Positions 49,651 to 63,629 of a stretch of 64,000 bases of DNA are shown in pieces. Position numbers and translations under genes: made by a program. The notes below the pieces were generated by a model, which saw only the letters and a list, made by a program, of their open reading frames with translations, ran no database searches and was not told the origin of the DNA. The stretch is from Acanthornis magna (Eukaryota; Chordata; Aves; Passeriformes; Acanthizidae), in the NCBI GenBank assembly GCA_036785705.1, contig JAWUZG010000016.1, forward strand, positions 1,178,001 through 1,242,000, written 5' to 3'. Each line of letters opens with the position of its first letter. Position 1 is the stretch's first letter.

Positions 49651-50005
49651 AGCAGAGGGTTGGGGGAGTGGCACTGTCTGAGCACTGTCCCCATGCAGCA
49701 CTGCAGGTGCCCCTCTCCAGCATGGAGGAGATAATTAAGCAGGCAAAGAGCTAATGACAGTGGGGAGACAGTCACACCCAATGTGAAGGCTTTCAGGCCA
49801 GGCACCAAAGCCCTTTCTCTTCCAAACCCATGTGAAAGAGGCAGATGGGTTCAACATGAGAGGGAGTAGTTTCGCAGGAAAAATTGGAGGATATGTCTTT
49901 TGGATATTTTCCTATGCCAAGTCACAGCTTTCCAAATATAAATGGTTGTTTAGAAACATGCAAAGCAGCAACATTTTAGAAGCATTTTTGGGGGAATCGT
50001 GATCA

Positions 50006-50099
50006 AAATATAGATCTTAGTCAAGCTGAAGGTAGGTTTTGGAGACATTGAGAAATATAGATCTTAGTCAAGTTGAAGGTAGGTTTTGGAGACATCGAG
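50006..50099. repeat. Tandem duplication of a 47-bp unit
   Basis: Copies at 50006-50052 and 50053-50099 start aaatatagatcttagtcaag and differ at two bases (C/T and T/C). The near identity shows a recent duplication. Confidence 0.95.
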
Positions 50100-50109
50100 A
50101 AAGATGAGA

Positions 50110-53100
50110 TCAAGATGAGCAAAAAAGCAATGTATACAGGCAAAGAGAAATGACTCCTCTCTTGGAAGGGTTCTTATCACTTCTGACCCTCCAATGTGAC
50201 AAAATCTTCAGGTGACCAAGAGCCAGGAGATGCTCACCTGGAACCGCAGAGAAAGCAGAGACTTTGGTAGCCATTCATGGGCAGGAACCTATGTGGATAT
50301 GGCTTAAATTACAATGCAGGGGTTCACATGCAACTCTCCTGTAGGACAATTCACTGTAGATGTCTTTGTTGACTCACTGGATTTTCTCATCCTTCCCATT
50401 AAGGACTTGTGCTGTGCATTGCTCCCTGCCCTGGCAGTGCCACCCTGCTTGCTGCACTGCGTGGCTGAGCCTGTGGGACAGCTCTGAACTGAAGAAGAGT
50501 GTAAAAGTGCAAGGACAAGAATGTGAAACAGGACGGAAAAAAAGAAATTAATTTTTTTGTCCTTTCATGCTGAGAGAAGCAAGAAGCGTAAGTATCCACC
50601 GTGACTGATTTCATTAACACAAAGTAAGGAAGTATTAAAGGCTTTTTATTGTGGTGCAGTCATCCTTTCTCAATTAAACACACTTCCTCTTGGACCTCCT
50701 CCTTGTTGGACTCTGCCATCTTTTGGGTAGTACATCAACAGTAAGCCCTTTTCTGTCATGATCTATTGTACCCGTATATCTCCAGAGTGAGCTTTCTTTC
50801 TAATGATCTATTAGTGAAATGCATCATTTCAGTGAGGATGATGATGATGATATACTACTCCATGGATGATGCCATCCAAAGGAAAGAAAAGGTCAAACAA
50901 CAAATTCAATAGAGTTATTGGATTAAAGTCAGGCAACACATCATCTCCAAGGCTGCTTTCCTAATGCCAAAGAGGATTGCTGATACAAGCAGTGCATTCC
51001 AGGGACCATTTCTTTTATGGCTGTGCCTGAACTGACCCCTGAACATCCAGTGAAAGCAGTACATTGTATCATCTCAGTTGAGAAAATACGAAAATAGTTT
51101 TTGTGTTTGACACTATGCATATGGCAGGTCCAACATCAAGTCACTGTGTATCTTCTGCTCTTCTAGCTGTGCTTCTGCCTTCTGGGTGCACATTCAGAAA
51201 CATTGCCTGCCTCTCTGCCTAGGCTAGCTCTGAAGCTGAATCTTTGTGGATCCTGGTCACTTGGTTCACTGCAATCATATCAGATGCTGGCAAATAAGCG
51301 TTTTTAGTGAGTTGAAGTTACCAGTGTGGGATTACAGAATAGCACCTACAAAATTCTTACTTCATTGGGACCATTTCCTTCATGAAATCTAAAAATATAT
51401 TTTACTCACTCTGCCTCTTTTCCACAGCATTCAAAAACCTAGCTACGCTCAGGCTGAACCAAAAGTATTCACTGTACCTTAGTGTGAATTTAAAAAAACA
51501 GTTGTATGGATTTTCCTTGTCTCGTGGGTCTTATTTATTTTCTTGAAGTCCTAGAACTTTGCTTTGGAAGGACACTGAGAGACACATAAATAATGTGCAG
51601 TGTTTTATCCCAAAATGGCTTAATTGTTTAACGCCTACTGAAATGTAAATGAAGCTTATGAGAGCACTAAGAGATTCATCTATCCATCCAAGGTCAATAT
51701 ATTGAGTAAGGTGCAATTTGCTGTGGGGGGAGGGGTCTTCCAATGAATAATCTCGATTTTCAGAAAAAGGCTTCAGGCTCAACTCTCCTTTCAACTCCCC
51801 ATATTTGCATTTGCTGATAATGATGAATGGTTTCGTAGTGCCAAGATGTGACATCTGACTGCTTGATTTTGCCATTTCATGTGTGAGACTGACATGCAAT
51901 GCAGCTGCTCAGACAGTGGGAATGTGACCTGGCACTGGCCTTGGAAAATCAGAAAGGATGCTTTTGAAGCCAAGGGCAGTTCTGTGCGGTATGGACATCT
52001 CAAGAAGCTGAACCATTAGAAGCTAAACCATTAACACTCAATTTTCTACAGATCATGGGGTGTACTAGCAGCTCTGTCTTTACAAGGGTGGTCAGACATC
52101 TCCCAGTTGGAGTCTGTGTGTGCGGAGTACCGTGGAATAAATTCAAAACACAGTGCATGCACTTCATCTCTTTTCCCAGACTTTTTCTGTTTGTTTGGTT
52201 TTTTTCCATCATTAAAACAAAAGACTGATTATTATTAGAGAAGTTGTGCAATGGGTTCCCCAGAAATTTTTGCACTCCTGATTCTCTGCCAGCCAGCCTA
52301 AGCCTAATATAAACCCCACAGAAGTTTGGTGTTTTGTGGATTTTCTCCACCATGCCGAGGAGACTGTGATCACCACTTTGACCGACACACATTGAAATTG
52401 CAACAATCAAGTCTCATCTCACAAGTGGTGAGATCTTTTCTAACCTTATTCTTTCTTCCCTCCTCTTTCTTTTCCTTATACATTTTCCTAAGTGTTACTT
52501 TGATGTTTTTGTATTGCTATTTTACTGGGATAGTAATAACTAAAATGGCTATGTACCTGTTTCCCATTGCAACCAAATTGTTCTAAAATAAACCCTACAT
52601 ATAGATACATATATTTACAAACACTGATCATTCACAGTCATTTCACTCTATCCACCCCAAGGGTTCTATTAACAGGAACATGGGTTACCCTCACCTTCGT
52701 GGGGGCAGGTCATAACAGGGAGAAGGTAGAGAAAAATTCATCCTGCCTTCAGCTGGCTTCCTGAAAAATGCCACCCATTAATAACCTGGAAAAAACTGTT
52801 TTGAGACCTTCAGTTCTTGTCTTCTAGTCAGAGGTAGCATACAGAGCACTGAATGGGAATTATCAGAAATTCATTGCAACTCAGAAGGAGTAGGAGTGTA
52901 AGACAGCAAAATCAAAGAAATTTGCCAGACATAGAATAATTCCCGAAGAAAAAGCTTAGAGACTCTATCAGCACTTTTGCCAAATTCCATAATCTTTGTG
53001 TTACTTCCTTTTGTTTCAAGAAATGTATGTTTAGGAATGCTGCTGCTTCCTAATTTGAGGCTGTTTCAAACAACTTGTACTGCTTCAGAATAAAGCTTCT

Positions 53101-53825
53101 TGGAAAGTATGGTTTTTCTGGGTTGAGTTAGGGCACTTAGCAAGACAGAAAAATGGGAAGCCAGAAGGTTTTCTTGTTTTTAAAAGCTTGAGCAAATTTC
53201 TGGTAATGGCTTGTCAAATGCTCTTGTAAAATTACACAATTCCATTTCATGACAACATTTTCAGCCATTCCAGGCTTGATCCTGCTTAAAATAAAACTGA
53301 TAACTTGTTTAGCATGTGGAGGTTTGTGTCCATGAATCACAGAGCTAGTCCTAGGAAGTATGGATCTACATGTTTGCAACAGCAAATGCTGTTGTAAATG
53401 CGACCAGAAAATAATATGGATGTATGGATATCTAAACAAAAGCTCTTATGACACAGACAAGCAAACTCTGGGGGTGTCTGTGGTTTTCTGAGGTGTGGTT
53501 ATATTATCTACTTCATAGAACAGCCACCACACAGCCAATTAATACTTTGAGAGATGCAAACACACATCCCTACACTATACAGTTATAAACATTTCCTAAG
53601 AGCAAAACAAAGGCTCATACTTATCAGAGAAAACTTCCAGTATAAAGAATTAATAACATCTCAGCATGAAATATTTGTAAATACATTTTTCTCAGTTTAA
53701 GCATCTCCTAACGGTGCAGAAATTCACTCTACACTGCCATTATCTCCCCATCCCAGAGCCCATGAGATGCAACATCAGCTCATTGCACCTGTAGCCTGAT
53801 TTTGCAGTGTGCCAAACTTGCTCTC
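50110..53825. other. Intergenic sequence
   Basis: No gene or young mobile element was recognised. A gatgatgatgatgatat run lies near 50835-50852. Confidence 0.35.
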
Positions 53826-53827
53826 TG

Positions 53828-53852
53828 AAAATAAATAAATAAATGAATGAAA
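53828..53852. repeat. (AAAT)n/(GAAT)n short repeat
   Basis: aaataaataaataaatgaatg, about six tetranucleotide units. Confidence 0.8.
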
Positions 53853-54545
53853 GAGATGTCATCTTGTCGCTAATGGTATTTGCATCATTTTGCAGCTGTG
53901 TTGACTTTGAAGTGAGCAGCCAGTGATTTTTGAGTTAGCTAGGTGAAGTGGAAAAATAATGATGGATTCAGTAGTCTTTTGTCACTTTTGGGCCTGAATT
54001 TTCCTGATGTTTGTGTGAGAGTTGGCTGTGTACTGCCTGTCAGCAGTGAAAAATAGATTCCAGTGCAGGTCCTGCTGGAAGAAAAAATCTGGACCATTTA
54101 GTTTCACATCATTTCCCCTCAATTCCCCTTTATAATGAGTGTTAATAAATAACTTGGGAAAAAGGGTTCATGATCTTTTATCACTCAAATGTGCAACAAT
54201 GAAAATTAAAATGGAGGAGAGACCAATAAAAAGCCTAATACCTCATAAACATTCCTTACCCGAAACAGTGAATAATAGGAAATAGAAGCAGCTCTTAATG
54301 GGAAGATTTGGAGGTTTGAGACCATTCTTGATTAGGCTTTTTTGCCCTAATTTGTTGTACAGCTTATAACAATTTCTTTCAAGGCAGAATAATATAGGTC
54401 AATAGCTGACTTAAAAATCTTTAAGAACAGGGATGATTAGTGATTTGAGCAAGAGCCATTAGCCACTGCACCAACTTGTGCTCTTTCAGACATGAGCTTG
54501 TCTTTGAGCAAGGAGCATAAATCTAAGACTTCAAACTCCACTGTT
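53853..54545. promoter_or_regulatory. Candidate cluster of conserved regulatory sequence
   Basis: Nearly 700 bases of non-repetitive AT-rich sequence with gctaatggtatttgcatcat (POU-like), gtgttaataaataac, ggtcaatagctgac and gatgattagtgatttgagca motifs. No reading frame of note and no repeat similarity. Inferred from composition and desert context. Confidence 0.3.
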
Positions 54546-54559
54546 TGCATAAAATAGAT

Positions 54560-57085
54560 CAATACCCAGCTCTACTGAGGGATGTATCGATTTGGTCAAA
54601 AGAAAGGAGGGACTGATGGTTGCAGGCTCTTTTTTGATCTGGTTTTCTCTAGGAAGCGATGTTTATCACATTGTGTGTGTCTGCCTCCCTGATGGACTCT
54701 GCTACTCAATTTAAACCATATCTTAGACACATTTCAGCCAGTGTGGAGGATGTTAAAGATATTGGGGTCTGACAATTTCTGTGAAAACAAGAGGTGTAGT
54801 TTGGAACCAAGAGTGAGGATACCGGGGACCACCTGCTGGCACCAGCAGAGACTTCTCCAGAGTTCTTGGGGCCCATTTTCAGATTTGTCCCTCCATGGGG
54901 AGCTGCTCACAGCTCTTGTTTGGCTTGAGCTTAGGCCATAGCTCAGCCTAAGTTTTTATTTCATGCAATAATGAGCATGAGAAGTTGACTTCTTAGAACG
55001 TGAGGGTTCTAACATCCTTTTTCCTGACGTGTCTTGCCCATTTTGGGTCTAAGCAATTTGGGAAGAAATCAAAGGTTTTCAGCCACAGTATTAGGGCCAA
55101 GGAACTCTATCCTGGTAGAAGTGTCCAGGTGCCATGGAAATATGGATGATGTGTGTTCATGTAGTGTCCTGTTTCCTCACGCCCTTCTCTCCACACCACT
55201 CCCAAGTAGAAAGGAAACTCTACCTCTTCACCTGACATAATCACAGAGCAGAGGGCATTTCTCCAGTTCTGGCAAAAAAGGCAAAATGAAATAGGTAATC
55301 ATAATTCTATCCCTTCACCGTCCCAGCTTTCCCAGTATTTTTGCTTCCCAACAAGTAGATGACTTACTTGAACAGAATCTCCCTTCGGCAAGCAGTGACT
55401 TCCTATGACCTGTTTTTTCCTGCAAACCACCAAACCTTGAGCTTTGGGACAGACAAAAATATACACAGGACAAACGAAAATATGTAAGGCAGTGCAATTG
55501 GCTTTTTAAAGACCATTTAAAGGCAGCACCCAGGTGGAAGAAAGGTGTGGGGAGTGACAAAGTGTAACTTTTGGTGGTTAATAATAATCACACACAGTTT
55601 TCTTTTGCAATCATCCTCCTGCAGTTTCTCTCATTAAATGTAAAATCAGGCAAAAAGATTTTGATATTGCCTTTATTTGCACATGGTAGGTTTCCCCTCT
55701 TCCACACTGCCGTGGTGGGAAAGGCAATGGGAAGAGAGACAGCTCAGATCCACGCTGGGGCACCTCTCTTGCCCTGCACACTGGGGCGGGAGGCAGGAAG
55801 ATGCTCGCAATTAGCAATGAACATTATCATCAGGCAAGTGATTTATAAATATTCCATGAAACAGGGCCCTGGACTGTGCAGGCAACAGCAAATATTGTAG
55901 CAGATTTATTAGTGGAGCATGAAACATTTATATTTTTCAGATGACAGGACAGATGATGACTGTGTTATGCTAGCAGGCAGGATGAACCTCATTCGAAAAG
56001 CGCCTCGTAGGTGATGGGTGGATATGACAGCAAGATGAATTAAGGTCTTTGAGCATCAAGATGGTGTGATAGACCCTGGGAATTGAAAACTAGACACCAG
56101 TAGTATCCTTCAAAAAGCTCAGCTGAGCTTTCTTTGTGTAAGTTGAGGCACAGCCTTGATAATTGTGTTGCCCCAGTGACATTGGCAGGGATTGAATTTT
56201 CCTGTCATCTTTTAGCAGAGTGGTTTACTACAATAAATGTTCAGTGCTTCAAATTAGAGTTATGGGTAGGAAGAGATTGAGTGAAACTGGTGTTCCCCAG
56301 AGATCTGGTCTTTGAAAAACAACTTTCTGGAAGGGGTTTTGAGCCAGTGACAACTTCCTTTTCTACTGTTCCTTAAATGCATTACACCCCAAACCTGCCA
56401 AAGAGCTGGACTGCAGTGGCTCTTCACAAAAAGCTGATGGAGGAGGATTGTTGAATAAGATCTGACTCAGAGCTGCAGTCCAGGTAGGGCTAAAGGACTA
56501 AGTAATTGGACAATATGTAACTTAAACAGCCGAGGTCTTTGGAGCTACTGATGTTTAATCACACCATGTCAGTTCTCAGAGGGAAAGGAAAAGGCCATGG
56601 AGCAGAATCAAAAAGAACTTTCCCTCAGCCATCAGCTGCTCAGAGGGAGAGACTGGCATCTTTCTCTCTTCTGCATTTTTTATCTCCTTCTAGATTTTGC
56701 TGTTTTGAGCTGACACCTTTCTTGATATAAGCACCTTTCCAGATGACAGATCTTTCTACCTTTCACTCTGCTACCACATTTAAATACATTTCCTTGAAGC
56801 AGCCCAGGATGTGAATGAATTTCATGCCTCCTTTAAAACGTATATGCAGGTGGATCAAAACTGTGCTGGAGATGGCAGCTAGTCTGACTTATATCCTGGG
56901 AATGTGTCCCCTGTGAAACTTCAATGTATACATCAAGATCATCTACCTTTCACGCTCAAATACTTTGAACTCAGCCACATCCTGACAAACTGCAGTGGTC
57001 TCCTTCATACAGAGAAGGGGAACATAGGTGCACTTTTCTTTTTTTTTCTCAAGCATGAAACAAGGTTTGTCTTTTTATTGTGAAC
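54560..57085. other. Intergenic sequence
   Basis: No gene, RNA or repeat was recognised. Confidence 0.35.
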
Positions 57086-57090
57086 TCTGC

Positions 57091-57210
57091 AAAATCCAAA
57101 ATCCAAAATCCAAAATCCAAAAAAACAAACAAACAACAACAATCAAACAAACAAAAAAACAAACCCAAAAACCAAACAAACAACAAAAAAACCCCCAAAC
57201 AAATCCAAAG
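57091..57210. repeat. AAAATCC heptamer array and A/C low-complexity tract
   Basis: Four perfect AAAATCC units (57091-57118) run into about 90 bases made almost only of A and C, in caaacaaac-type repeats. Confidence 0.92.
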
Positions 57211-57219
57211 CCAAAATCT

Positions 57220-58325
57220 GATGTCTTCCCTGTTTTCTGGGGGCTATTTAACATTGTACATAGTTGTTTTAGTCAGGATTGGACTAATTTGCACCAGTGT
57301 CTGACCCTCTTTCCATTTCACTGAAGAATGAATTATTGTTATACACTATAGTTAGTCAACTCAAATTTGCCTAGTTCCACTGAGACGCTCATTTATCTCC
57401 CCTCTTAGAAGCCACATTCATTCATAGCCAGCACTAAAGGGTTGTGTCTTCATTTTACCAATGATCTGAGCTTCATATTTTTATTGTTGGGAGGCTTGAG
57501 GAGATTATGGGATGCCTGCAGGATTTGAGCAGGCTCCCTATCCTTAATCAATACTACGTAGTGGCTGTGCTGGCTGCCAGCAAGCTGTGAGCCCTTGAGG
57601 TTTAGCTTATTTCCATTTTCAGGCTTGTTGGCTCCAGCTACAAGCACTGCTGAACAGTAGGAGAAAAAAACATAGGTAAATGTTAAGAAAAATCTGCATT
57701 CTAGATTAAGAATGGGACTAAGGTTTGGTCTCAACAAGCTGATGCTGATAAAAAGAAATATACGTATCAATTTTCCTGCTATTGCATACTTCAGATTTTT
57801 CAAAACTGTGACCTAAAATAATTGGTTGACCCCTCAGAGGTCAGGCAGACAAAGCTGTCCCTTGGCACAGAGCTTCTCCCTGCCACGGCTGCTGTCCTGG
57901 AACACCTTCGGCACTCTACAGTGTCCTCCACCCAGAGTCTGTCCCCATCTCTCTGGCAGACAAGGAGACCTGAGCAGAGCTAAAATGTTCCCAAGGAAAA
58001 ATTGGGCTTTCACCTTTGCAACTACAAACAGGCAATACTTCCCCTCCTTCAAGCAAACCCGGAATTTCTGGCACAGAAAAACAGTATTTCTTGGGGTTTA
58101 TTATCGGTGTATTATGGCATCTGTGGCCTCATCCTGCTGTTTGGAGCCAACGTGGCTGGTGCCTCCCCTCCACTCTGGGCTCAAAGCATGAGGATCCCAT
58201 GGTCTCATTTGTTCCAATATTCCTTAGCCAAGCGAAACTTTGTAGAAAGAGATAATTTCTTTTAATTTTGAACAGTTGGGAGAATTGGGAGAAAAGCAAT
58301 GAACTTTGGGTCTTCAGTTCCCTGG
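57220..58325. other. Intergenic sequence
   Basis: No gene was recognised. Plus and minus frames overlap between 57826 and 58191 without domain or splice support. Confidence 0.35.
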
Positions 58326-58329
58326 GGAG

Positions 58330-58620
58330 TGTCTGGCATTGTGACTAATGAGTGCAGATTCGTTTATGTGGCTTAATTCATCCTCCTGGACAATGGATGA
58401 AATCCTGATTGTAGTTATTTTTTCGGAAAGATGCAAAATAATTGTATATGCTTTTGAGGAGTATTTAAACAGTTGGATGAAAGGGCACTTATGGCTAAAA
58501 TGGGTTTGCTCTGTCACTTGAATCTGCTGGTGCAGGATGCTCAGTGCAATCTGAATTGCCTTTTGCGCCCGGCACAATGCATTCCCTTTTTATTTGCTCA
58601 TACTACGAAATCTGGGACTA
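58330..58620. promoter_or_regulatory. Candidate conserved regulatory block
   Basis: Non-repetitive sequence with gtggcttaattcatcc, caaaataattgtatatgc, gagtatttaaac and an isolated CpG pair (gcgcccggcac). It resembles desert enhancers in composition only. Confidence 0.25.
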
Positions 58621-58624
58621 GAAG

Positions 58625-61600
58625 TTACACGTTTGGCAACAAGTAGGTCTCACAGGAGTTTGGATGTCAGAGCAGAATGGGCTTTCATTGCATAATGAAG
58701 AGGAAAAAGGGAATGAACCCCTAAAAAGGTATTTTATGAAATTCTTCCCATGAACATTGTGTTATTAGAGTAGCTAGTGAGTTAAAACAACATTTGAAAT
58801 CCCAACAAGCCAAGAAAGATCATAAAACTGCAAGGAGCAAGCTAAACAGCACACAGCACACAAACACTGTAAATTAAGACAAAGCAAATGACTGTAAATG
58901 CCAGCAGTCCCTAAAACATTAGGGACTAATTTCTAACAAACCATTAGCTGCATAGGGAATTGTCAAACATTATTAAATATAATTTGCTGCATCTGCTTTA
59001 TTATAGAATTCATTTGGCACATATGCTATTTATGTTGTACACTACTTTTTTTTTTTTTTCTTTATGTAGTGTCTTTTTCTTTAAGCCTAACGTGTCACCC
59101 CAGCATAGTACAGCAAGCGAATTAGGATTTATTCTACTTCTGCTCTTGGAACTCAATTTGTGTGTTTGCATTCACACTTATATGTGAACCAGTTTCCCTC
59201 CTGCCCTCGACCTCCTCCCACAAGCAGCTGCACATGAATGTTTCTGCATTACAATCAGCATCCAGCCCCCAGCAAGTGCTCTTTCAGCAGCCTAATGCCA
59301 CGAATGCATGTGTGGAGAAGGTGGTTTGCAGCCTCTGCAGGAATACTGTTGCCATCAATATCACTGGGTCATTAATATTTAGAGGGTTCCATGCTCTGAA
59401 TTATATTGTTGGTTTTTTTTTTTGTGCTAATATTCAAGGAGTAGGTGATATCCTGTAAGCATTTCTATCAGCCACATCAGCCAGCCAATGCAGTAATCTT
59501 GATCAAAAATAATAATGTCATCCATAACACTGTAAAGATTTATTAGTTGTGACAGATCTATACATTAACAAATCACTACATGGCCCTGAATGCCAAGCAA
59601 ACAGAGCCATTCTCACAAGGAATAGGACCACCTTTTGGGAAACCTATTAAGGAGTGTTTCACACAGGAAAAAATTGCTCTGAAAATAATCCAAATGTTTG
59701 TGTGTGTTTGTGTGTGTGCACGAGTGATGGACGGCTGTCCACTCCTGCTTTTCTCTAGTCAGGATGGGGGATGAGTGATAAACCAGAATGGGCACAGGAG
59801 GTGTTTTCTGGGGCAGTTCTGGTTCATGTTCTGCTGTAGCTTGGATTTGCTCTGATTTGGTTCCAACTTTTCTTCTACAAAACTTCAGAATAACTCACAT
59901 TGTACTGTTTTGGGAAGATGTCCCTGTTTGGACAATTTTTCAGCTTAATTCGACTTCTCTACTGCAATTGTTTCTGATGTTCGCTCCTATGAAAGCAGTA
60001 AGGTGATCTTTCCTGACATTCATTTTAGTAGCTTTTACCAGTTGGCTGTACAACACATAAAATCCAAACATTCCTTGTGAAAATAAAGCTTTTAAAAAGT
60101 GATTTAAAACAATGGAAAAAAACAGGCTTACATTATGTATTCATGGTTATCTTTTTCTCTCTGGTGATTCCATCTCAGGTGTCCTGGTGGCAGAAATGTC
60201 GTCAATAAAGAAAAGTCTAAAATATCTGGCAACTGAGGAGTCCTGCCATTGAGGAATACTGCTAAATTCAGGCACTTAATATTCACAACACAGTCAATAA
60301 ATATCAAAAGATTAAAGTAATAAAAACCTGGAAATTTTTTTAGTAGTCTATTTTCCTTTTGTCATGTCATCATGGTTCATATTATGAGCATTGTCTTTTA
60401 AAGAGAAACACTCTGATAGCTCCAGATTCATCCTCTCCTGAGTTAGTTTCCTAGTGTGGGCAGAGCCTTAGTCTATGGATTTTCTGCTCCTGTCCACCTG
60501 CAGGAAATTCTAGCAGTGTTGCTGCACCATAGCCTGTGCCAGAGAGGAAATGAAGATTTTCCATTCTCAGTCACTCTTTTCCTTCTCTCTACCATGCTAT
60601 CTCCTTCTAATTCACATTTCAGGGATAAGCGCATAACTCAGTGCTCCAAGACTGGTTTCACTTGGTCATTTACCCACATCTAGAAGCTTGACGGTGCCCA
60701 TGACTCTGAGGATTTTGGAAACTTGGCCTCTCCTCCCTTTTGTTTTCCTAAACAATCATGTTACCTGGAATGGCCACCACCTTTAATATGGTGTTTTCTC
60801 TTCATCCACACACCTCACACAGTCCCTCCTGCTTTTTCCTCCTCTAGGATTATTTTTCTCCTACTTCAACAATGTTGTTATATTACAGTTCAATGCCAGT
60901 GCCAAGCTGATATAATTATTAATCTTTTCACCCTGTCCATCTCTGCCATTTCACTTCTGAGGTCTTTCACAAGCTGTCCATATGCTGGTGTCCTTTTTCA
61001 TTGATAACTGACTGCCAGATGATCCCTAAACCTCAACTCTCATTGATCACTTGCCAAAGTTTCAAACAAGCTTCACACTCTTTTCCTCAGGATTCCCTCA
61101 CTGTGAACATCCACCAACCTTCATCCCTTTCCCATACCCTACACAGATCTGTGTCTGGCTGAGGGCTATCATAATTCTAACAGTGTATGACTGTGCTGGA
61201 GGAATAAGGTAGAACAGAGGGTTTATCCTCATACTTTTCATTTTTAGTCACTAAGCTGGTGCCAAGACATGGAAGTCTCAAGTTATCAGCTATCCGTTGT
61301 GGAACAACTGATTTTGTGCCGTCTTTAGGGAGTATCAGCCTTTGCCAAGCATTTGTGCAAAGGGTGGGAAAGTAAAAAAGCTGAGGATTATCTGGTGATC
61401 TAATTTATCAAAGACCTCAAAACTTGATTTTGACTAATTTCATACTTTGGAGAGAAGAAACAGCAATTCATATTCATCAGAAAGTCCTTTTTCTGTCTTT
61501 TAAAATATTGTAAAAAGTTTTAATAAAAATAAAATGCTTAGATAAGAGTGACGCATACCAAAATACTCTCCCTTCATATTTTGAATGTTAGTTTAATAAG

Positions 61601-63331
61601 ATCTTTTGAGATTTCATGCTGGTGTTGAGCTGAGACAGAAGGAGAATTATTTAATCCTCCAGATTCTGCAGACTGGGGGATCTCTTTTCTGCCTCGGAGA
61701 AAGTTTCATTGTCAAGGTCATCACTCTCCTGAAGGTCTATTGACTGAGGCTGATCAGGTCCTGGACAGCTTAAAAGACACAATAGGATCAGATGGACAGG
61801 CTTTCAGCCTACTCTTTCTTCTGGAACATGCAATTTATGGAGCTTTAATGGACAATATGTTAGGAAAATATTTTTGCAGTGTTCATAGGTATAGAGCCCC
61901 TAATGTTATTGGGGGAATGCATCATAAGCTATGAATTGCACCCCTGAGGCAAAACCCAAATATTAAAATCCTCTTTTTACGTAAGGGAAAGTGAGAGCAG
62001 GGTGATCTGTGTAAGGACATCTGGCTGATGGAGCTCACTGGCCTCCTGCTCACACTCCAGGCACAGGGCTGCCTTTTCTACCTGTCTCACACACAGACAG
62101 CATCTTCTCAGGGTTTGGGAATCTTAATTGATACCACATGTAACAACTGATAACTGACAAATCTCCTACTTGGGCATGGAATGTGAGAACACAGAGGAGT
62201 GTTGAGTATCTTCAGTGCCTTTAATAGCTGTGTATTAAAATATATAAAGGTTTGACAAATTGTGTGTGCAGGTAATTCTAATTGAGAGAGGAAGATTTTG
62301 CCAGAGGATTTAACATCTAAAACACCGGGATATTAGGAGCAATGGTCAGGAAAACTATTAAATGGGACCAAAGCAGTAATTTGGTCCCAATATTGGGACT
62401 ATGCAGAGGCTATGCTAACTTGTGCAAGAGACATAACCTGAAACACACTAAGCTCTGCCTAGACGTGGGGATAAACCACTGGGGAGAATGAAATACAGCA
62501 AAAGGTTACCTGTAGAGGCTGTGCTGTCCTTGGGGATTTTCAATGCATGACAAGACAAAACCCTGAGCAACATGGTCTCGTCTCAGAGTTGCCTCAACTG
62601 TCCCATTATCCTATGGAAATAGTGCTCACTTCAACCCAGAGGCCAACCTGGGACACAGAAGTGTGGTTTTTTTCAACAGGAGAGCGAGGATGTGCCAGGA
62701 ATTATTCAGCAGCTTCACAATGGAGCTAGGATGCAAGTAAAGAATACATGATTTGGCCTTTTTTGACCAGCTTGTCAATATTACAAACCAATCTTTGTTT
62801 TCCCTCCAGAATGACTTCAGACCAAAGAAAACCTCTGTGCTTTGCTTTGTCACTCTCTTTCCCCTCCCCTTGTGAAAAGTCAAGAGAGCAGGACATGAAG
62901 TGTATTCTGAATTGGAAGAGGTTGCTCATATAGAACAGCATACAACCTTCTATATACATTCTTCTATACCAGGCTTTTGCAGGGTGCTTCCAAGCACTGC
63001 TCACTCTGCCAGCAGGGTAAGATTGAACACTGTGCCAATATCCCCCATGTGGCAGCCTCTGTGACTGACCATCAAATCAGTCAGTGACACACCACCAGTG
63101 GAAAAGTCATCAATCTGTCTCCATAGTGACACATCTCCCACTGAGATACTCTGGGCAAGGCACAGCTAAGAATCAGAGTTACAAAAGGTGGGGTTTTGTG
63201 CTGCTCATGCTGTTTATGTTTGCTTTTTATGCTTTTTTTGGTGCTGGTTTGTGGGTTTGTTTTGGATTTTTTTCCTAACAGATCTTGCTGTCATGTATGC
63301 TTAGGTAATTATTTTCCTCTTTTGTCCACTG
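58625..63331. other. Intergenic sequence
   Basis: Contains T14 at 59046-59059, T11 at 59413-59423, a TG-rich run at 59698-59719 and a pyrimidine-rich stretch at about 60780-61140. No gene was recognised. Confidence 0.35.
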
Positions 63332-63628
63332 GTTCATAGAATTGTGGAATCATAGAATGATTTAGGTTGGAAGGGAATTCAAAGATCATCTAGTCCCAAA
63401 GCCCCTGCCATGGGCAGGGACGCCTTCCACCAGACCAGGTTGCTCTAAGCCCCATCCAGTCTGGCCTTGAACACTTCAGGGATGAGGCATCCAAAAGTTC
63501 TCTGAGCAACCTGTGCCAGTGCCTCACCACTCTCACAGGAAAGAATTTCTCCCTTATATCCAACTTAAACCTCCTCTCTTTCAGTTTTCAGCCATTACCC
63601 CTTGACCCTCTTGTAAAATATACCTCTG
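63332..63628 (-). mobile_element. CR1 LINE 3' fragment
   Basis: It begins ttcatagaattgtggaatca and continues through ttaggttggaagggaattca, gcccctgccatgggcaggga, cgccttccaccagaccaggt, ccatccagtctggccttgaa, tctgagcaacctgtgccagt and agccattaccccttgaccct. A well-preserved, 5' truncated copy. Confidence 0.94.
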
Positions 63629-63629
63629 G

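Noticed and set aside
49441..49701. 86-codon minus-strand frame over the 49.4-kb block as a coding exon
   Set aside because: No domain, and the homeodomain palindrome and AT composition fit a regulatory element better.
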